In this document: positions 10,274 to 19,172 of the stretch, piece after piece
Layout: every line of letters begins with the position of its first letter
How positions within the stretch are numbered: the first letter of the stretch is position 1
Source of the DNA: Pseudoalteromonas neustonica
Lineage (GTDB): Bacteria; Pseudomonadota; Gammaproteobacteria; Enterobacterales; Alteromonadaceae
Direction of reading: 5' to 3'
NCBI RefSeq assembly: GCF_001653135.1
Contig: NZ_BDDS01000004.1
Span: 62,001-126,000, forward strand
DNA: 64,000 bases
Notes under the pieces: generated by a model
Seen by the model: the letters and a program-made list of their open reading frames with translations, nothing else
Database searches by the model: none
Told to the model about the DNA's origin: nothing
Translations under genes and position numbers: made by a program

Positions 10274-10813
10274 ATGAAAGCACTTTTTCTAACCTTATTT
10301 ACTTGCTGTTTATTAAGTACACCTTGCATAGCAGAACAAAAAAATCCTCAAGTAATTGAGTTAATAAAGCTAAACAATTTCGCTAACCCTCAAGAAAATA
10401 TTTATACCTCAGGGCAGCCGACACAAGCACAGCTTTCGCAACTTGCTGACAAAGGGGTAAAGCATATTATAAACCTACGCGGTAAAAATGAAACTCAGTG
10501 GGATGAAGAAGATGTTGTAAATACACTTGGTTTGCAATACGCGGCATTACCAATAACTTCAAAGGCTGATATAAATGTTACAAACGCTATTTTATTACAG
10601 AAATTGCTAAATGAAACATCATCTGAGGCAACTTTATTGCATTGTGCCAGCAGCAATCGTGTCGGTGCCCTTGTTGCTGTATACCATGCAACTGAGCTTA
10701 AACTGCCCATTGAGCAAGCAATAGCAATCGGTAAGCAATGGGGTTTAAAAAGTTTAGAATCAGTTGTCACAGATGAAGTTACCCGCTATCAAAACACGCT
10801 AATACAAAAATAA
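10274..10813 (+). CDS. Periplasmic phosphatase-like protein (dual-specificity/DUF442 type)
   Basis: This 179-residue protein has a signal peptide (about residues 1-20, ending TPCIA). It then has a tyrosine-phosphatase-like fold marked by YTSGQPTQAQLSQLADKGVK and HIINLRGKNE. The cysteine signature HCASSNRVGA (about 123-132) has four rather than five residues between Cys and Arg, as in the beta-lactamase-hydrolase/DUF442 group. The substrate is unknown. GAGG precedes the ATG. A short cysteine-rich signal sequence (TCCLLSTPC) is noticeable, but no clear lipobox is present. Confidence 0.75.
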   Translation: MKALFLTLFTCCLLSTPCIAEQKNPQVIELIKLNNFANPQENIYTSGQPTQAQLSQLADKGVKHIINLRGKNETQWDEEDVVNTLGLQYAALPITSKADINVTNAILLQKLLNETSSEATLLHCASSNRVGALVAVYHATELKLPIEQAIAIGKQWGLKSLESVVTDEVTRYQNTLIQK

Positions 10814-10895
10814 TAAACGCAGGGTAATAATTAGTTGTTTTAATTATAAATCTCGATTGTTAAACTCACCCCAACTTACTTAAATGGATTTAAAA

Positions 10896-11684
10896 ATGAA
10901 AAAAATTCTACTTTTACTTGCTCTATTTTGTTCCTCAGCTCAAGCAATTGAATTTCAAAAATACCCTATTCTTTTAGAGTCATCCAGTGGCGAACATGTA
11001 ACGATCATTGAAAGCCGAGATAAATCTCAGGCTTTAATTAAAGTGGTCGGTGTTAATAGCCCAATTGATGAAGTCGTTTTTTTAACAGACTTAAAACCTC
11101 ACGGCAGTATTGAAGCTTATAAATACACTTTTGATGGTGAACAACGCGCTTTAATCACAAAAGGAAAAAGCTATAGCTGTTGCAACTACACGCTATATTT
11201 GCCGAATACACGACAAGGTATTTACTTATCAGAACTAAAAGATAAACGCTCAACCGCTATTTCTGAAGATGTATATGCGCAATATCAGGCACAACAAGAA
11301 CAAGGTATACAACTAAAATTGGCTAAGTTTGATCGTGACAATAGCATTAAACAATCGCAAATAGCATTAACTGCTGCAACCAAAGAACTTAATAAGTTTT
11401 GCGGTAAAAACATTACAACAACAGTTAATTGGCAAGAACTTGATGATAAAATACTGCAGACCTACGCTGTCGGTGCTTATTGTGCTCAAATTGCAACAAG
11501 CTTGGCACAACAATGTAAAAAACAACCTGAATTTAAAACGAAAGCACAGCGGTTTGGAAAAATTTCATGTGAGTTTGCTGATGAACTAAAGCTACGCCAC
11601 ACCGATACGTTAATTCAATTTAAAACAGCGCCAAAAGCCCCAAATCAAGCTCAGTTTGTTGAAGCCTATTTACGTAATCTCTAG
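10896..11684 (+). CDS. Secreted protein of unknown function
   Basis: This 262-residue protein has a typical signal peptide (MKKILLLLALFCSSAQA) and no family that I recognise. The N-terminal half looks beta-rich and holds a CC pair in KSYSCCNYTLYLP. The C-terminal half is helical with several cysteines (KFCGKN, AYCAQIA, QQCKK, ISCEF), suggesting periplasmic disulfides. The ATG at 10896 is chosen over one at 10884 because it begins a clean signal sequence. It stands alone and is closed by a terminator. Confidence 0.65.
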   Translation: MKKILLLLALFCSSAQAIEFQKYPILLESSSGEHVTIIESRDKSQALIKVVGVNSPIDEVVFLTDLKPHGSIEAYKYTFDGEQRALITKGKSYSCCNYTLYLPNTRQGIYLSELKDKRSTAISEDVYAQYQAQQEQGIQLKLAKFDRDNSIKQSQIALTAATKELNKFCGKNITTTVNWQELDDKILQTYAVGAYCAQIATSLAQQCKKQPEFKTKAQRFGKISCEFADELKLRHTDTLIQFKTAPKAPNQAQFVEAYLRNL

Positions 11685-11695
11685 CTCAAAAGTAA

Positions 11696-11717
11696 AAAGC
11701 CCTAACATTAGGGCTTT
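11696..11717. terminator. Terminator between convergent genes
   Basis: The stem AAAGCCCTAA / TTAGGGCTTT has a very small loop. It sits between the plus-strand secreted-protein gene and the minus-strand DUF5916 gene and could serve both. Confidence 0.65.
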
Positions 11718-11761
11718 CAAATTCTAATAAAGTACGGTTAACGCTTAAAGTAACTGTTCCT

Positions 11762-13999
11762 TTAAAGCTGCCATGCATAGCTAAGCTTTGTAAAAAACGT
11801 ACGTTGATTTCGCTCTAAACTTTTCAGCGAATCATTTTGGTAACCTTTATCAGAATACCCTAAGTAAAACAGTGTTTGAGCATTGATCTTGTAAGAATAA
11901 ATTAGCTGATTACCTAACTCTCGATTCGTCTGATTAACAGCATAATAATAGGCCTCTTTATTACGGTCAATATCTTCAAACTGCATAACCAGTTTAAGCA
12001 TAGAGCGCATATTAAATTTATAGTAAATACGTAAATCAGTTTGATTAGCAGTATAAATTCGCTCGCCATTTTGAGCATTCAAACGACTATAGCTATGCTC
12101 TAATTGCACTTGCCAATGGTCATTAATATCCCAAGTAAACTCAGGTTCAATGGCCAGTAACTCACCTAGCTGCTCATTGCTATAATCTATTTTACTGCCA
12201 AATTCACTGTATAATGTTAAACGAATGTCATTAGTTGGATTAAACCCACCGTACACAAAACCAATGTTTTGGTTATAAAACTCATCATAATAATTTTCAT
12301 TTCGGTGGGTTAAACCAAATTGTAAAAATGACTGTAACTGTCCATTTAATTCAACAACTGCTTCATATTCTTCTTCAAGTAAGCGGCCATCAAGTGCCCA
12401 TGATTTATCCCAATCAGCTTCATATGAATATTCTGTTATGATGTTATCAGCATCGAGATACCAGGTTTGACCGCCCCCTAGATTTACTTTTTTGTAATCA
12501 ACTTTTGCTTGGTAACCTAAATCAGTACGGTAATCTTCACCCACGTGCTCGTAACTTGCATATAACTCATAATCACGCTTTTCTCGTGTAAATTCAATTT
12601 TATAGGCTTGATCTGATTGATCTTGCTTTAAATTATATTTATCAACAAGGTAAGTCGAATTCTTCGTGTCTGCGGTAGCAACTTGGTACATTAAACTATC
12701 TGTTTGGTTAAACCAGTAACTACCATCAAGAGACAATACCGTATTATGATAATCAGCTGATTCACGATGGGTAGTCATTACGCCAATGGTACCTTGTTCG
12801 CCTATATCATATTGATAACGCCCTACTGAGGCTTTTGATTTACCCCCTAAGTTAGCAAAACCTGAACCTTGATTTGTAGGTAATAACACACTGGTATTTT
12901 CATCATCAGCATACATAAAACCATAGCTATGGTTATTGGTTTTACCTGTTATTTTTGCGCCAATTTCAGGCTCTGCAATAGTACGGGTATAAAGTAATTC
13001 AAATAGACTACTCTTAAAATACGATGCGCCATCTAAAAAGAAGGGGCGCTTTTCAGCAACATAAATTGAATAGGTGGTGTTTACATCCAGCTCTAACTCA
13101 TCTGCTTCCACTTGTGAGAAATCAGGGTTAATTGTTGCATTGATCACCGCATCTTGCGTGATCCCCCAGCGTAAATCTAAACCAGCTTCAGTATCAATAT
13201 CACCATTTTCCCAATCGCCCGGCACTGTGTCTTTAACATCATGACGTAGTGCTGTAAATGTTGGTGTTACTTGAATATTTTTACTAGGCTCCATGGCATT
13301 AAAGCCAGTAATTTTGTCAAATTGGCAAAAGCTGCATTTTGTGTCACGGTCAAATCCGACGTTCGACATTTGGTATGTCACATCACGAGGATAATTTCGC
13401 CACGCAGCAAAACTCCATGTCATATCCGCTTTATTTTTAGGAAATCGCAATGCGGTAAATGGAATTCGCATTTCCACCACATAGCCTTGCTCAGTAATTT
13501 GACCGGCGCTATCCCAAATTGCATTCCAAGATGGGTCTTCACTCCAGCCATCTGTATCAGTCATACGCATATCCCCTTGAGCACCCAGCGGATTTACATA
13601 AAACTCATAGCCTGTACGTTCATCATTGAATGTATCAATCATTATTGCGACATTATCGTCAGACCATAAAGTATCTCGGTCTCTTAATGCTGCACGTATT
13701 TGACTCGGATCATTATCGTATGCAATAAAACCAACATATAGATAGCTGCCATCTTCATACAGGTAGGCATCAGTTTTTACCGGTGGCGTACCTTTTTCAT
13801 TAGGTTCATTTTGATATTTCAGAGCAACTAATGTGGCTTGTTGCCAATGGGGTTCATTGAGTTGGCCGTCTATATCGATACTTTTATCAATATGGGCCAG
13901 ATTGAATTGTTGCTTTTCAGCTACGCTAAAGAAGCTACATACTGTCAGTACGACAAAGAATACTTTTATATTTATCGATTTTAGAAGCTGCATAAACAT
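11762..13999 (-). CDS. CBM9-like/DUF5916 outer-membrane protein
   Basis: This 745-residue exported protein has an N-terminal signal segment, then a carbohydrate-binding-family-9-like domain (about residues 35-215; KSIDIDGQLNEPHWQQA, GYEFYVNPLGAQGD, EMRIPFTALRFP). The long C-terminal region matches DUF5916 and is probably a beta-barrel ending in an aromatic-rich strand (KLSYAWQL). It includes the conserved RPFFLDGASYF. Such proteins are common in marine Alteromonadales, and the function is unknown. An alternative ATG at 13991-13993 would shorten it by two residues. Confidence 0.8.
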   Translation of the reverse strand: MFMQLLKSINIKVFFVVLTVCSFFSVAEKQQFNLAHIDKSIDIDGQLNEPHWQQATLVALKYQNEPNEKGTPPVKTDAYLYEDGSYLYVGFIAYDNDPSQIRAALRDRDTLWSDDNVAIMIDTFNDERTGYEFYVNPLGAQGDMRMTDTDGWSEDPSWNAIWDSAGQITEQGYVVEMRIPFTALRFPKNKADMTWSFAAWRNYPRDVTYQMSNVGFDRDTKCSFCQFDKITGFNAMEPSKNIQVTPTFTALRHDVKDTVPGDWENGDIDTEAGLDLRWGITQDAVINATINPDFSQVEADELELDVNTTYSIYVAEKRPFFLDGASYFKSSLFELLYTRTIAEPEIGAKITGKTNNHSYGFMYADDENTSVLLPTNQGSGFANLGGKSKASVGRYQYDIGEQGTIGVMTTHRESADYHNTVLSLDGSYWFNQTDSLMYQVATADTKNSTYLVDKYNLKQDQSDQAYKIEFTREKRDYELYASYEHVGEDYRTDLGYQAKVDYKKVNLGGGQTWYLDADNIITEYSYEADWDKSWALDGRLLEEEYEAVVELNGQLQSFLQFGLTHRNENYYDEFYNQNIGFVYGGFNPTNDIRLTLYSEFGSKIDYSNEQLGELLAIEPEFTWDINDHWQVQLEHSYSRLNAQNGERIYTANQTDLRIYYKFNMRSMLKLVMQFEDIDRNKEAYYYAVNQTNRELGNQLIYSYKINAQTLFYLGYSDKGYQNDSLKSLERNQRTFFTKLSYAWQL

Positions 14000-14132
14000 C
14001 CGTTTAGAATCAGATTACTCATCAGGAGTAAATTAATTCGTAAAGTTTAATTCAAGCAGGGTCATTTGTTAATAGTTTAATTAAATAAATGTTATTAATA
14101 ATTAATAAATTGGAGGTGAAATGGTATTTAAA

Positions 14133-14456
14133 TTAACTTTCGATTAATTTTAGTTTGTTTGCAACGCCATTCCAGGTGTCTGCATCATCTGGTGCGGGTT
14201 TAACTTCAGTTATTCTCGGCCACACAAGTGCAAGTTCAGCATTAAGTTCGGTAAAATCTTTTTGCGATTCGGGTAATTCATCTTCTTGATATATTGCTTC
14301 AGCAGGACACTCAGGTACACATAAACCACAATCAATACAATCAATTGGACTAATTGCTAAAAAGTTAGGCCCCTCATAAAACGCATCTGCAGGGCATACT
14401 GATACACAGTCCGTGTATTTACATTTAATGCAATTTTCAGTGACTACAAATGCCAT
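14133..14456 (-). CDS. fdxA: Seven-iron ferredoxin FdxA
   Basis: This 107-residue ferredoxin closely resembles Azotobacter ferredoxin I. The N-terminus [17 protein letters not shown] carries C9, C12, C17 and C21. The second cluster motif [17 protein letters not shown] gives the 3Fe-4S and 4Fe-4S ligand sets. The conserved tail [14 protein letters not shown] is present. The start at 14454-14456 is set by homology, since an upstream in-frame extension would add 28 unrelated residues. It is divergent from the COG2509 flavoprotein gene. Confidence 0.92.
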   Translation of the reverse strand: MAFVVTENCIKCKYTDCVSVCPADAFYEGPNFLAISPIDCIDCGLCVPECPAEAIYQEDELPESQKDFTELNAELALVWPRITEVKPAPDDADTWNGVANKLKLIES

Positions 14457-14622
14457 ATTCTTACTATGCCTATATTTACTCAACAACAGCGCTGGATCAT
14501 ACCCAACGCTTGAAAAAATACAATAAATAATCACTGCCATCGCAGCTTAAATTAACGTAAAATACGCGCCATTGTGAGCGGTTCGCCAAAGTGACTGCTA
14601 AGACACCTAATAGAGATTAAAT

Positions 14623-16233
14623 ATGATACGTTTAACAGAAATAAAACTGCCTCTTGAGCATAGCGAAGACGCAATTGAACAAGCCATTATTACCAAGCTT
14701 GCCATTAATGCAGATCAACTTCACAGTTTTAACGTCTTTAAACGTGGTTACGACGCACGTAAAAAAACCGCTATCTTACTCATTTATACCCTTGATATTG
14801 TCGTTGATAATGAAGAGCAGCTACTCGACAAGTTTGCAAAAGATCAACACGTTAAAGTCGCACCTGATACCAGCTATAAGTTTGTAGGTAAGGCACCTTC
14901 CACAATCCAAGAGCGTCCTGTTGTTATTGGTTTTGGGCCTTGTGGTTTATTTGCAGGCTTGATATTGGCACAAATGGGCTTCAAACCTATTATATTAGAA
15001 CGCGGTAAAGAAGTACGCGAACGCACAAAAGATACATTTGGTTTTTGGCGTAAACGTACTTTAAATACGGAGTCAAATGTACAATTTGGTGAAGGCGGCG
15101 CAGGTACATTCTCTGATGGCAAACTATATAGCCAAGTAAAAGATCCAAAGCATTATGGTCGAAAAGTAATTACTGAATTTGTAACCGCAGGTGCACCAGA
15201 GGAAATTTTGTACGTAAGCAAACCTCATATCGGTACCTTTAAACTCGTTACCATGATTGAAAAAATGCGTGCAAGCATTGAAGCGCTTGGCGGTGAAATT
15301 CGTTTTAGCACCCGTGTCGATGATATTTTACTAGAAGACGGTCAAGTTACCGGTCTTAAACTTTCATCAGGCGAGCAACTCAATACTCGCCATGTTGTGC
15401 TTGCTGTGGGTCACAGTGCCCGTGATACTTTTCAAATGGTGCATGACAAAGGTATTTACGTTGAAGCAAAACCATTTTCTGTTGGCTTTAGAATTGAGCA
15501 TAAGCAATCAATGATTGATGAATGCCGTTTTGGTACGAATGCGGGCAATCCAATTCTTGGTTCAGCTGATTATAAACTTGTACATCATTGCGACAATGGC
15601 CGGACTGTTTACAGCTTTTGTATGTGCCCGGGTGGAACTGTGGTTGCTGCAACATCAGAGGAAGGTCGCGTTGTTACCAATGGCATGAGCCAATATTCAC
15701 GTAGTGAACGCAATGCAAACAGCGCTATCGTTGTGGGCATTTCCCCCGATGAAGATTTCCCAGGGCATCCACTAGCTGGCATTGATTTGCAGCGCAAACT
15801 CGAAGAACAAGCATACGAGTTAGGTGGCAGTAATTATGACGCACCTGCACAATTAATTGGTGACTTCTTAAAAGGGAAAGACTCAAGTACATTAGGTGAT
15901 GTTAAACCTTCGTATACTCCAGGCATTAAGCTAACTGATTTGGCAAAAGTGCTACCACGTTTTGCAATTGACGCCATCCGTGAAGCAATCCCTGCATTTA
16001 ACAAGCAAATTCGTGGTTTTTCAACTAATGATGGATTATTGACGGGTGTTGAAACACGCACTTCATCACCTATTTGCATCAAACGCGATAAGAGTATGCA
16101 AAGCATTAATACCCTAGGCTTATATCCTGCCGGTGAGGGTGCGGGCTACGCAGGTGGTATTCTTTCCGCAGGTATTGATGGGATAAAAGCAGCCGAAGCT
16201 TTAGCATTATCAATGATTGAGAAAAACACATAA
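14623..16233 (+). CDS. FAD-dependent dehydrogenase of the COG2509 type
   Basis: This 536-residue cytosolic flavoprotein has a small N-terminal domain (about residues 1-95), then a dinucleotide-binding motif VVIGFGPCGLFAGLILAQMG (about 101-120). FAD-contact regions include GGAGTFSDGKLYSQV and AGEGAGYAGGILSAGIDG near the C-terminus. The family is widespread and uncharacterised. It has no operon partner, and a terminator follows at once. Confidence 0.85.
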   Translation: MIRLTEIKLPLEHSEDAIEQAIITKLAINADQLHSFNVFKRGYDARKKTAILLIYTLDIVVDNEEQLLDKFAKDQHVKVAPDTSYKFVGKAPSTIQERPVVIGFGPCGLFAGLILAQMGFKPIILERGKEVRERTKDTFGFWRKRTLNTESNVQFGEGGAGTFSDGKLYSQVKDPKHYGRKVITEFVTAGAPEEILYVSKPHIGTFKLVTMIEKMRASIEALGGEIRFSTRVDDILLEDGQVTGLKLSSGEQLNTRHVVLAVGHSARDTFQMVHDKGIYVEAKPFSVGFRIEHKQSMIDECRFGTNAGNPILGSADYKLVHHCDNGRTVYSFCMCPGGTVVAATSEEGRVVTNGMSQYSRSERNANSAIVVGISPDEDFPGHPLAGIDLQRKLEEQAYELGGSNYDAPAQLIGDFLKGKDSSTLGDVKPSYTPGIKLTDLAKVLPRFAIDAIREAIPAFNKQIRGFSTNDGLLTGVETRTSSPICIKRDKSMQSINTLGLYPAGEGAGYAGGILSAGIDGIKAAEALALSMIEKNT

Positions 16234-16258
16234 CCAAGTTTTTGACTTAATTTGATGT

Positions 16259-16283
16259 AAGCCCCACAAGTTGGGGCTTTTTT
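16259..16283 (+). terminator. Terminator after the COG2509 flavoprotein gene
   Basis: The stem AAGCCCCA / TGGGGCTT with a 5-base loop is followed by a T-run, 26 bases after the stop codon. Confidence 0.85.
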
Positions 16284-16301
16284 ATGCCCATATTTTAAGT
16301 A

Positions 16302-16506
16302 ATACCAATCGTGTTAAGTTACTGACCAATTATAGCGACAGGTAAATGGAGTGATAACAAGGCATAAATTTTGACATGGTGTTGTTCTCGGCAATTGCTT
16401 CTGCATTGCTCTACCTCCTGCATCCAGTCGTACATGAAAAAATTATAACGCAGTTAGCGCTTTATTTAGCTCGCTAGGATGGTTAAATATTTAAGTCGAT
16501 TGGTAT
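16302..16506. repeat. Miniature inverted-repeat element, about 205 bp
   Basis: The 331-bp gap between the COG2509 and helicase genes holds a segment bounded by perfect 10-bp terminal inverted repeats: ATACCAATCG at 16302-16311 and CGATTGGTAT at 16497-16506. No ORF lies inside. Terminators flank it on both sides. The structure fits a non-autonomous MITE. Whether other copies exist in the genome cannot be seen here. Confidence 0.6.
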
Positions 16507-16513
16507 AAGAGTA

Positions 16514-16542
16514 ACAAAAAAGCCTGAGTAAACTCAGGCTTT
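16514..16542 (-). terminator. Terminator after the RhlE-like helicase gene
   Basis: On the minus strand the stem AAAGCCTGAG / CTCAGGCTTT with a 4-base loop is followed by a T-run, 22 bases after the helicase stop codon. Confidence 0.8.
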
Positions 16543-16564
16543 ATCACTTTGTGTACTTTTAATA

Positions 16565-17866
16565 TTACTTTTTCAAAGCAAGCTTTTCGCCTTTAAGGCT
16601 TTTACGTACACCTGAAATACGCGAACGGTTTTTTGCACGAGCTTCACCCGTTGCTTGACCAGAGACTTTATTACTGCGCGAACGACGTAAATGAGACGGT
16701 TTTTTACCAATTTTATCAATCAGTACTTCACGGTTACTTACTTTATAACCTGGTAAGTATTCACGCTCAATTTTTTGACCTATTAGGGTTTCAATTTCGA
16801 ATAAAGTATTTTCTTCTTCACGGCTTACAAACGAAATTGCTTCACCTTGATTACCAGCACGGCCAGTACGGCCAATGCGATGTACGTAATCTTCTGCAAG
16901 CCATGGTAAATCAATATTGATCACACGCGGTAAACCATCGATGTCGATACCTCGCGCGGCCACTTCAGTTGCTACGAGCACGCGAACTTTACCCGCTTTA
17001 AAATCACTTAATGCGCGACGACGATTACCTTGCGTCTTATCACCATGACATACAGCCGCAGGAATACCATCAAGATTAAGTTCTTTGACTAACTCGTCAG
17101 CTGTGTCTTTCATATTTACAAACACAAGCACTTGCTGCCAGTTCTTTTTCCCAACAAGTTCAGATAGTAATTCTTGCTTACGGCGCTCTTCTACTGGGTA
17201 AACAACGTGATGTACAGTTGCTGCAGTGCTGTTTGTTTGATCAACGCGCACAATTTCCGCTTGCTTTAACACTTTACTTGCAAACTGCTTAATTGCCGCT
17301 GGGAATGTAGCCGAAAATAATAATATTTGGCGCTCATCAGCACAGGCATTGATCACGGTTTGCATATCACCAATAAAGCCCATATCAAGCATACGGTCAG
17401 CTTCATCAAGAACTAAATGCTTAACCTGAGCAAGGCTCAAGTTACCAAGGCGAATATGATCAAGTAAACGACCCGGAGTAGCAACAACGACATCTACCCC
17501 CTCTTTTAGACCATTCGCTTGACCTGCTATGTTAACACCGCCGAAAAGGCAAACGGTTTTAAGAGCAGTATACTTAGCAAAATCTTTAAAATTATTGGCT
17601 ATTTGCTCTGCAAGCTCACGAGTAGGTGCTAATACTAATGCACGCGGTGCATTTGTTGGCGTATGCTCAACTTCAGATAACTTTTGAATAATAGGTAGAG
17701 CAAATGCAGCTGTTTTACCTGTGCCTGTTTGGGCACTGGCTAAAACATCTTTGCCTTTACGCACTGCTGGGATAGCATTACGTTGAATGGGCGTAAGGGT
17801 GTGATAGTTAAGTTCATCTAACGCCTGAAGAAGTTCAGGGGCAAAACTAAAAGATTTAAAATTCAT
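16565..17866 (-). CDS. rhlE: DEAD-box ATP-dependent RNA helicase, RhlE type
   Basis: This 433-residue helicase has all the family motifs: the Q motif (TPIQRNAIP), Walker A AQTGTGKT (45-52), PTRELA, TPGR, DEAD (154-157), SAT, ARGID and HRIGRTGR. A basic tail (about 385-433, rich in K and R) probably helps RNA binding. The protein probably takes part in RNA remodelling or ribosome assembly. It lies 67 bases downstream of the small secreted-protein gene that ends the pigment operon, and it probably has its own promoter. RhlE is the best family match by eye, but the exact paralogue is uncertain. Confidence 0.85.
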   Translation of the reverse strand: MNFKSFSFAPELLQALDELNYHTLTPIQRNAIPAVRKGKDVLASAQTGTGKTAAFALPIIQKLSEVEHTPTNAPRALVLAPTRELAEQIANNFKDFAKYTALKTVCLFGGVNIAGQANGLKEGVDVVVATPGRLLDHIRLGNLSLAQVKHLVLDEADRMLDMGFIGDMQTVINACADERQILLFSATFPAAIKQFASKVLKQAEIVRVDQTNSTAATVHHVVYPVEERRKQELLSELVGKKNWQQVLVFVNMKDTADELVKELNLDGIPAAVCHGDKTQGNRRRALSDFKAGKVRVLVATEVAARGIDIDGLPRVINIDLPWLAEDYVHRIGRTGRAGNQGEAISFVSREEENTLFEIETLIGQKIEREYLPGYKVSNREVLIDKIGKKPSHLRRSRSNKVSGQATGEARAKNRSRISGVRKSLKGEKLALKK

Positions 17867-17933
17867 GCTGTATAACCTGCGGCCACATTATCAAGGGTCG
17901 CAAATTATACAGCAATTTGAAGTAAGCAGTTAG

Positions 17934-18365
17934 TTATAACTTAACTAAAGTGCCTTTTAATGCCACACCGGCCATAATTGTGCCCGCGCCGCATTCATAT
18001 TCAGTGCTACTAATGAATTTACGTTTTTTATAATACGACTGAATATTAACAACCGCATTCATCCCCTCTTTCACAGCACGTTGCTGTAGTGCTTTTAGCG
18101 CACTAAGCATCACCCATTCGCATGCTTCAGTATCAGATTTACCAAATGCATTGGTTTTTTTATTACTGATCACTTCACCGTATTTACTGCTTTCCTTACT
18201 GTAGCTTTGATCTGCAAAATACAATGGAATATCTAATAAAGCATCCTTTGCTTTACTGCTTTCTAGCAGTTGTTGAATTGGGTATTTAGTTATATCATCA
18301 CGCGCTTCAACAGCTGTTGTTATTAAAGTAGTCGCTAATAACAGAGCGCTATAAACTATTTTCAT
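17934..18365 (-). CDS. Small secreted protein of unknown function
   Basis: This 143-residue protein has a signal peptide (MKIVYSALLLATTLITTAVEA). The C-terminal half includes SALKALQQRAVKEGMNAVVN and CGAGTIMAGVALKGTLVKL, loosely like the YbjQ/DUF74 type of small fold. The ATG at 18363-18365 falls 2 bases after the stop of the OmpV-like gene and starts the signal sequence directly, so it is preferred over an upstream in-frame start. It is the last gene of the minus-strand pigment operon series and is probably periplasmic. I do not assign a function. Confidence 0.65.
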   Translation of the reverse strand: MKIVYSALLLATTLITTAVEARDDITKYPIQQLLESSKAKDALLDIPLYFADQSYSKESSKYGEVISNKKTNAFGKSDTEACEWVMLSALKALQQRAVKEGMNAVVNIQSYYKKRKFISSTEYECGAGTIMAGVALKGTLVKL

Positions 18366-18367
18366 CT

Positions 18368-19171
18368 TTATTTTCCTTGTTGAGTATAAAATTTCCATGC
18401 AACACCAAAACCAACAGATACATTACTATCTTGTTTAATTAAAGGACTACGTTGCTGTTTACTATCTGCTAAGTGGTGATATTTCACAAATCCACCGAGC
18501 CAATATTTTTTAGTATCAAAATTTACCCCTAAAGATAAATCTGTACCTGAATATCCTGAACCAACGGTAAATTCACTGCGATTTATACGGCTATTTAACG
18601 CTGATATACCATAGAAATAATTTAAATAACGACTATCAGCAAAGTTTACATTCGCTCGGATAGTGGTGGTTATTTCATAATTATCACCCGTTAACAAAAG
18701 GGTTTCAAAATAAACACTCGGCCCATACCGCCACCCTGCATTTGTCAGTGAACTAAAATCCGTCGCCATTGCTTTGCGAGTAAATAAACCAACATATAAC
18801 TGTTCTTCGGCTTTAGGTGACCCTAGTAAGTAGTAATTTAATGAAGGACCGAGTTCAAAGACCCAATCAAGGTCTTCCATCCCTTCTCGTGCCTGGTTAT
18901 CTTTACTATCAACCGCTAAACTAACCCCTGCTGAAATATCTAAATGCAATTTATCATGTTGCCATAAATACCCAGTTAGGTTATTACGATCTAAATCTAA
19001 CTCATCACTTTGATAACGGATATAGGGCACTGGCAATATATATTGCTCACTTTGATCTGAGCCTAAATAATGGGGAATATCAGCCGCAAAAACGCCACCA
19101 CCAATTTCCAGCTTAGAAGCGGATAAAACAGCACCACTAAATAGAGTAAACAATAATAGTAGCCAGCGCAT
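18368..19171 (-). CDS. MipA/OmpV family outer-membrane protein
   Basis: This 267-residue protein has a signal peptide (MRWLLLLFTLFSGAVLSAS) and an OmpV-like barrel with alternating beta strands, starting LEIGGGVFAADIPHYLGSDQ and ending FGVAWKFYTQQ. The ATG lies a single base after the stop of the apeR ketosynthase gene, so translation is probably coupled. That places an outer-membrane protein within the pigment operon. It could help position or retain the pigment, but OmpV relatives have varied roles and this is inference. Confidence 0.8.
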   Translation of the reverse strand: MRWLLLLFTLFSGAVLSASKLEIGGGVFAADIPHYLGSDQSEQYILPVPYIRYQSDELDLDRNNLTGYLWQHDKLHLDISAGVSLAVDSKDNQAREGMEDLDWVFELGPSLNYYLLGSPKAEEQLYVGLFTRKAMATDFSSLTNAGWRYGPSVYFETLLLTGDNYEITTTIRANVNFADSRYLNYFYGISALNSRINRSEFTVGSGYSGTDLSLGVNFDTKKYWLGGFVKYHHLADSKQQRSPLIKQDSNVSVGFGVAWKFYTQQGK

Positions 19172-19172
19172 T

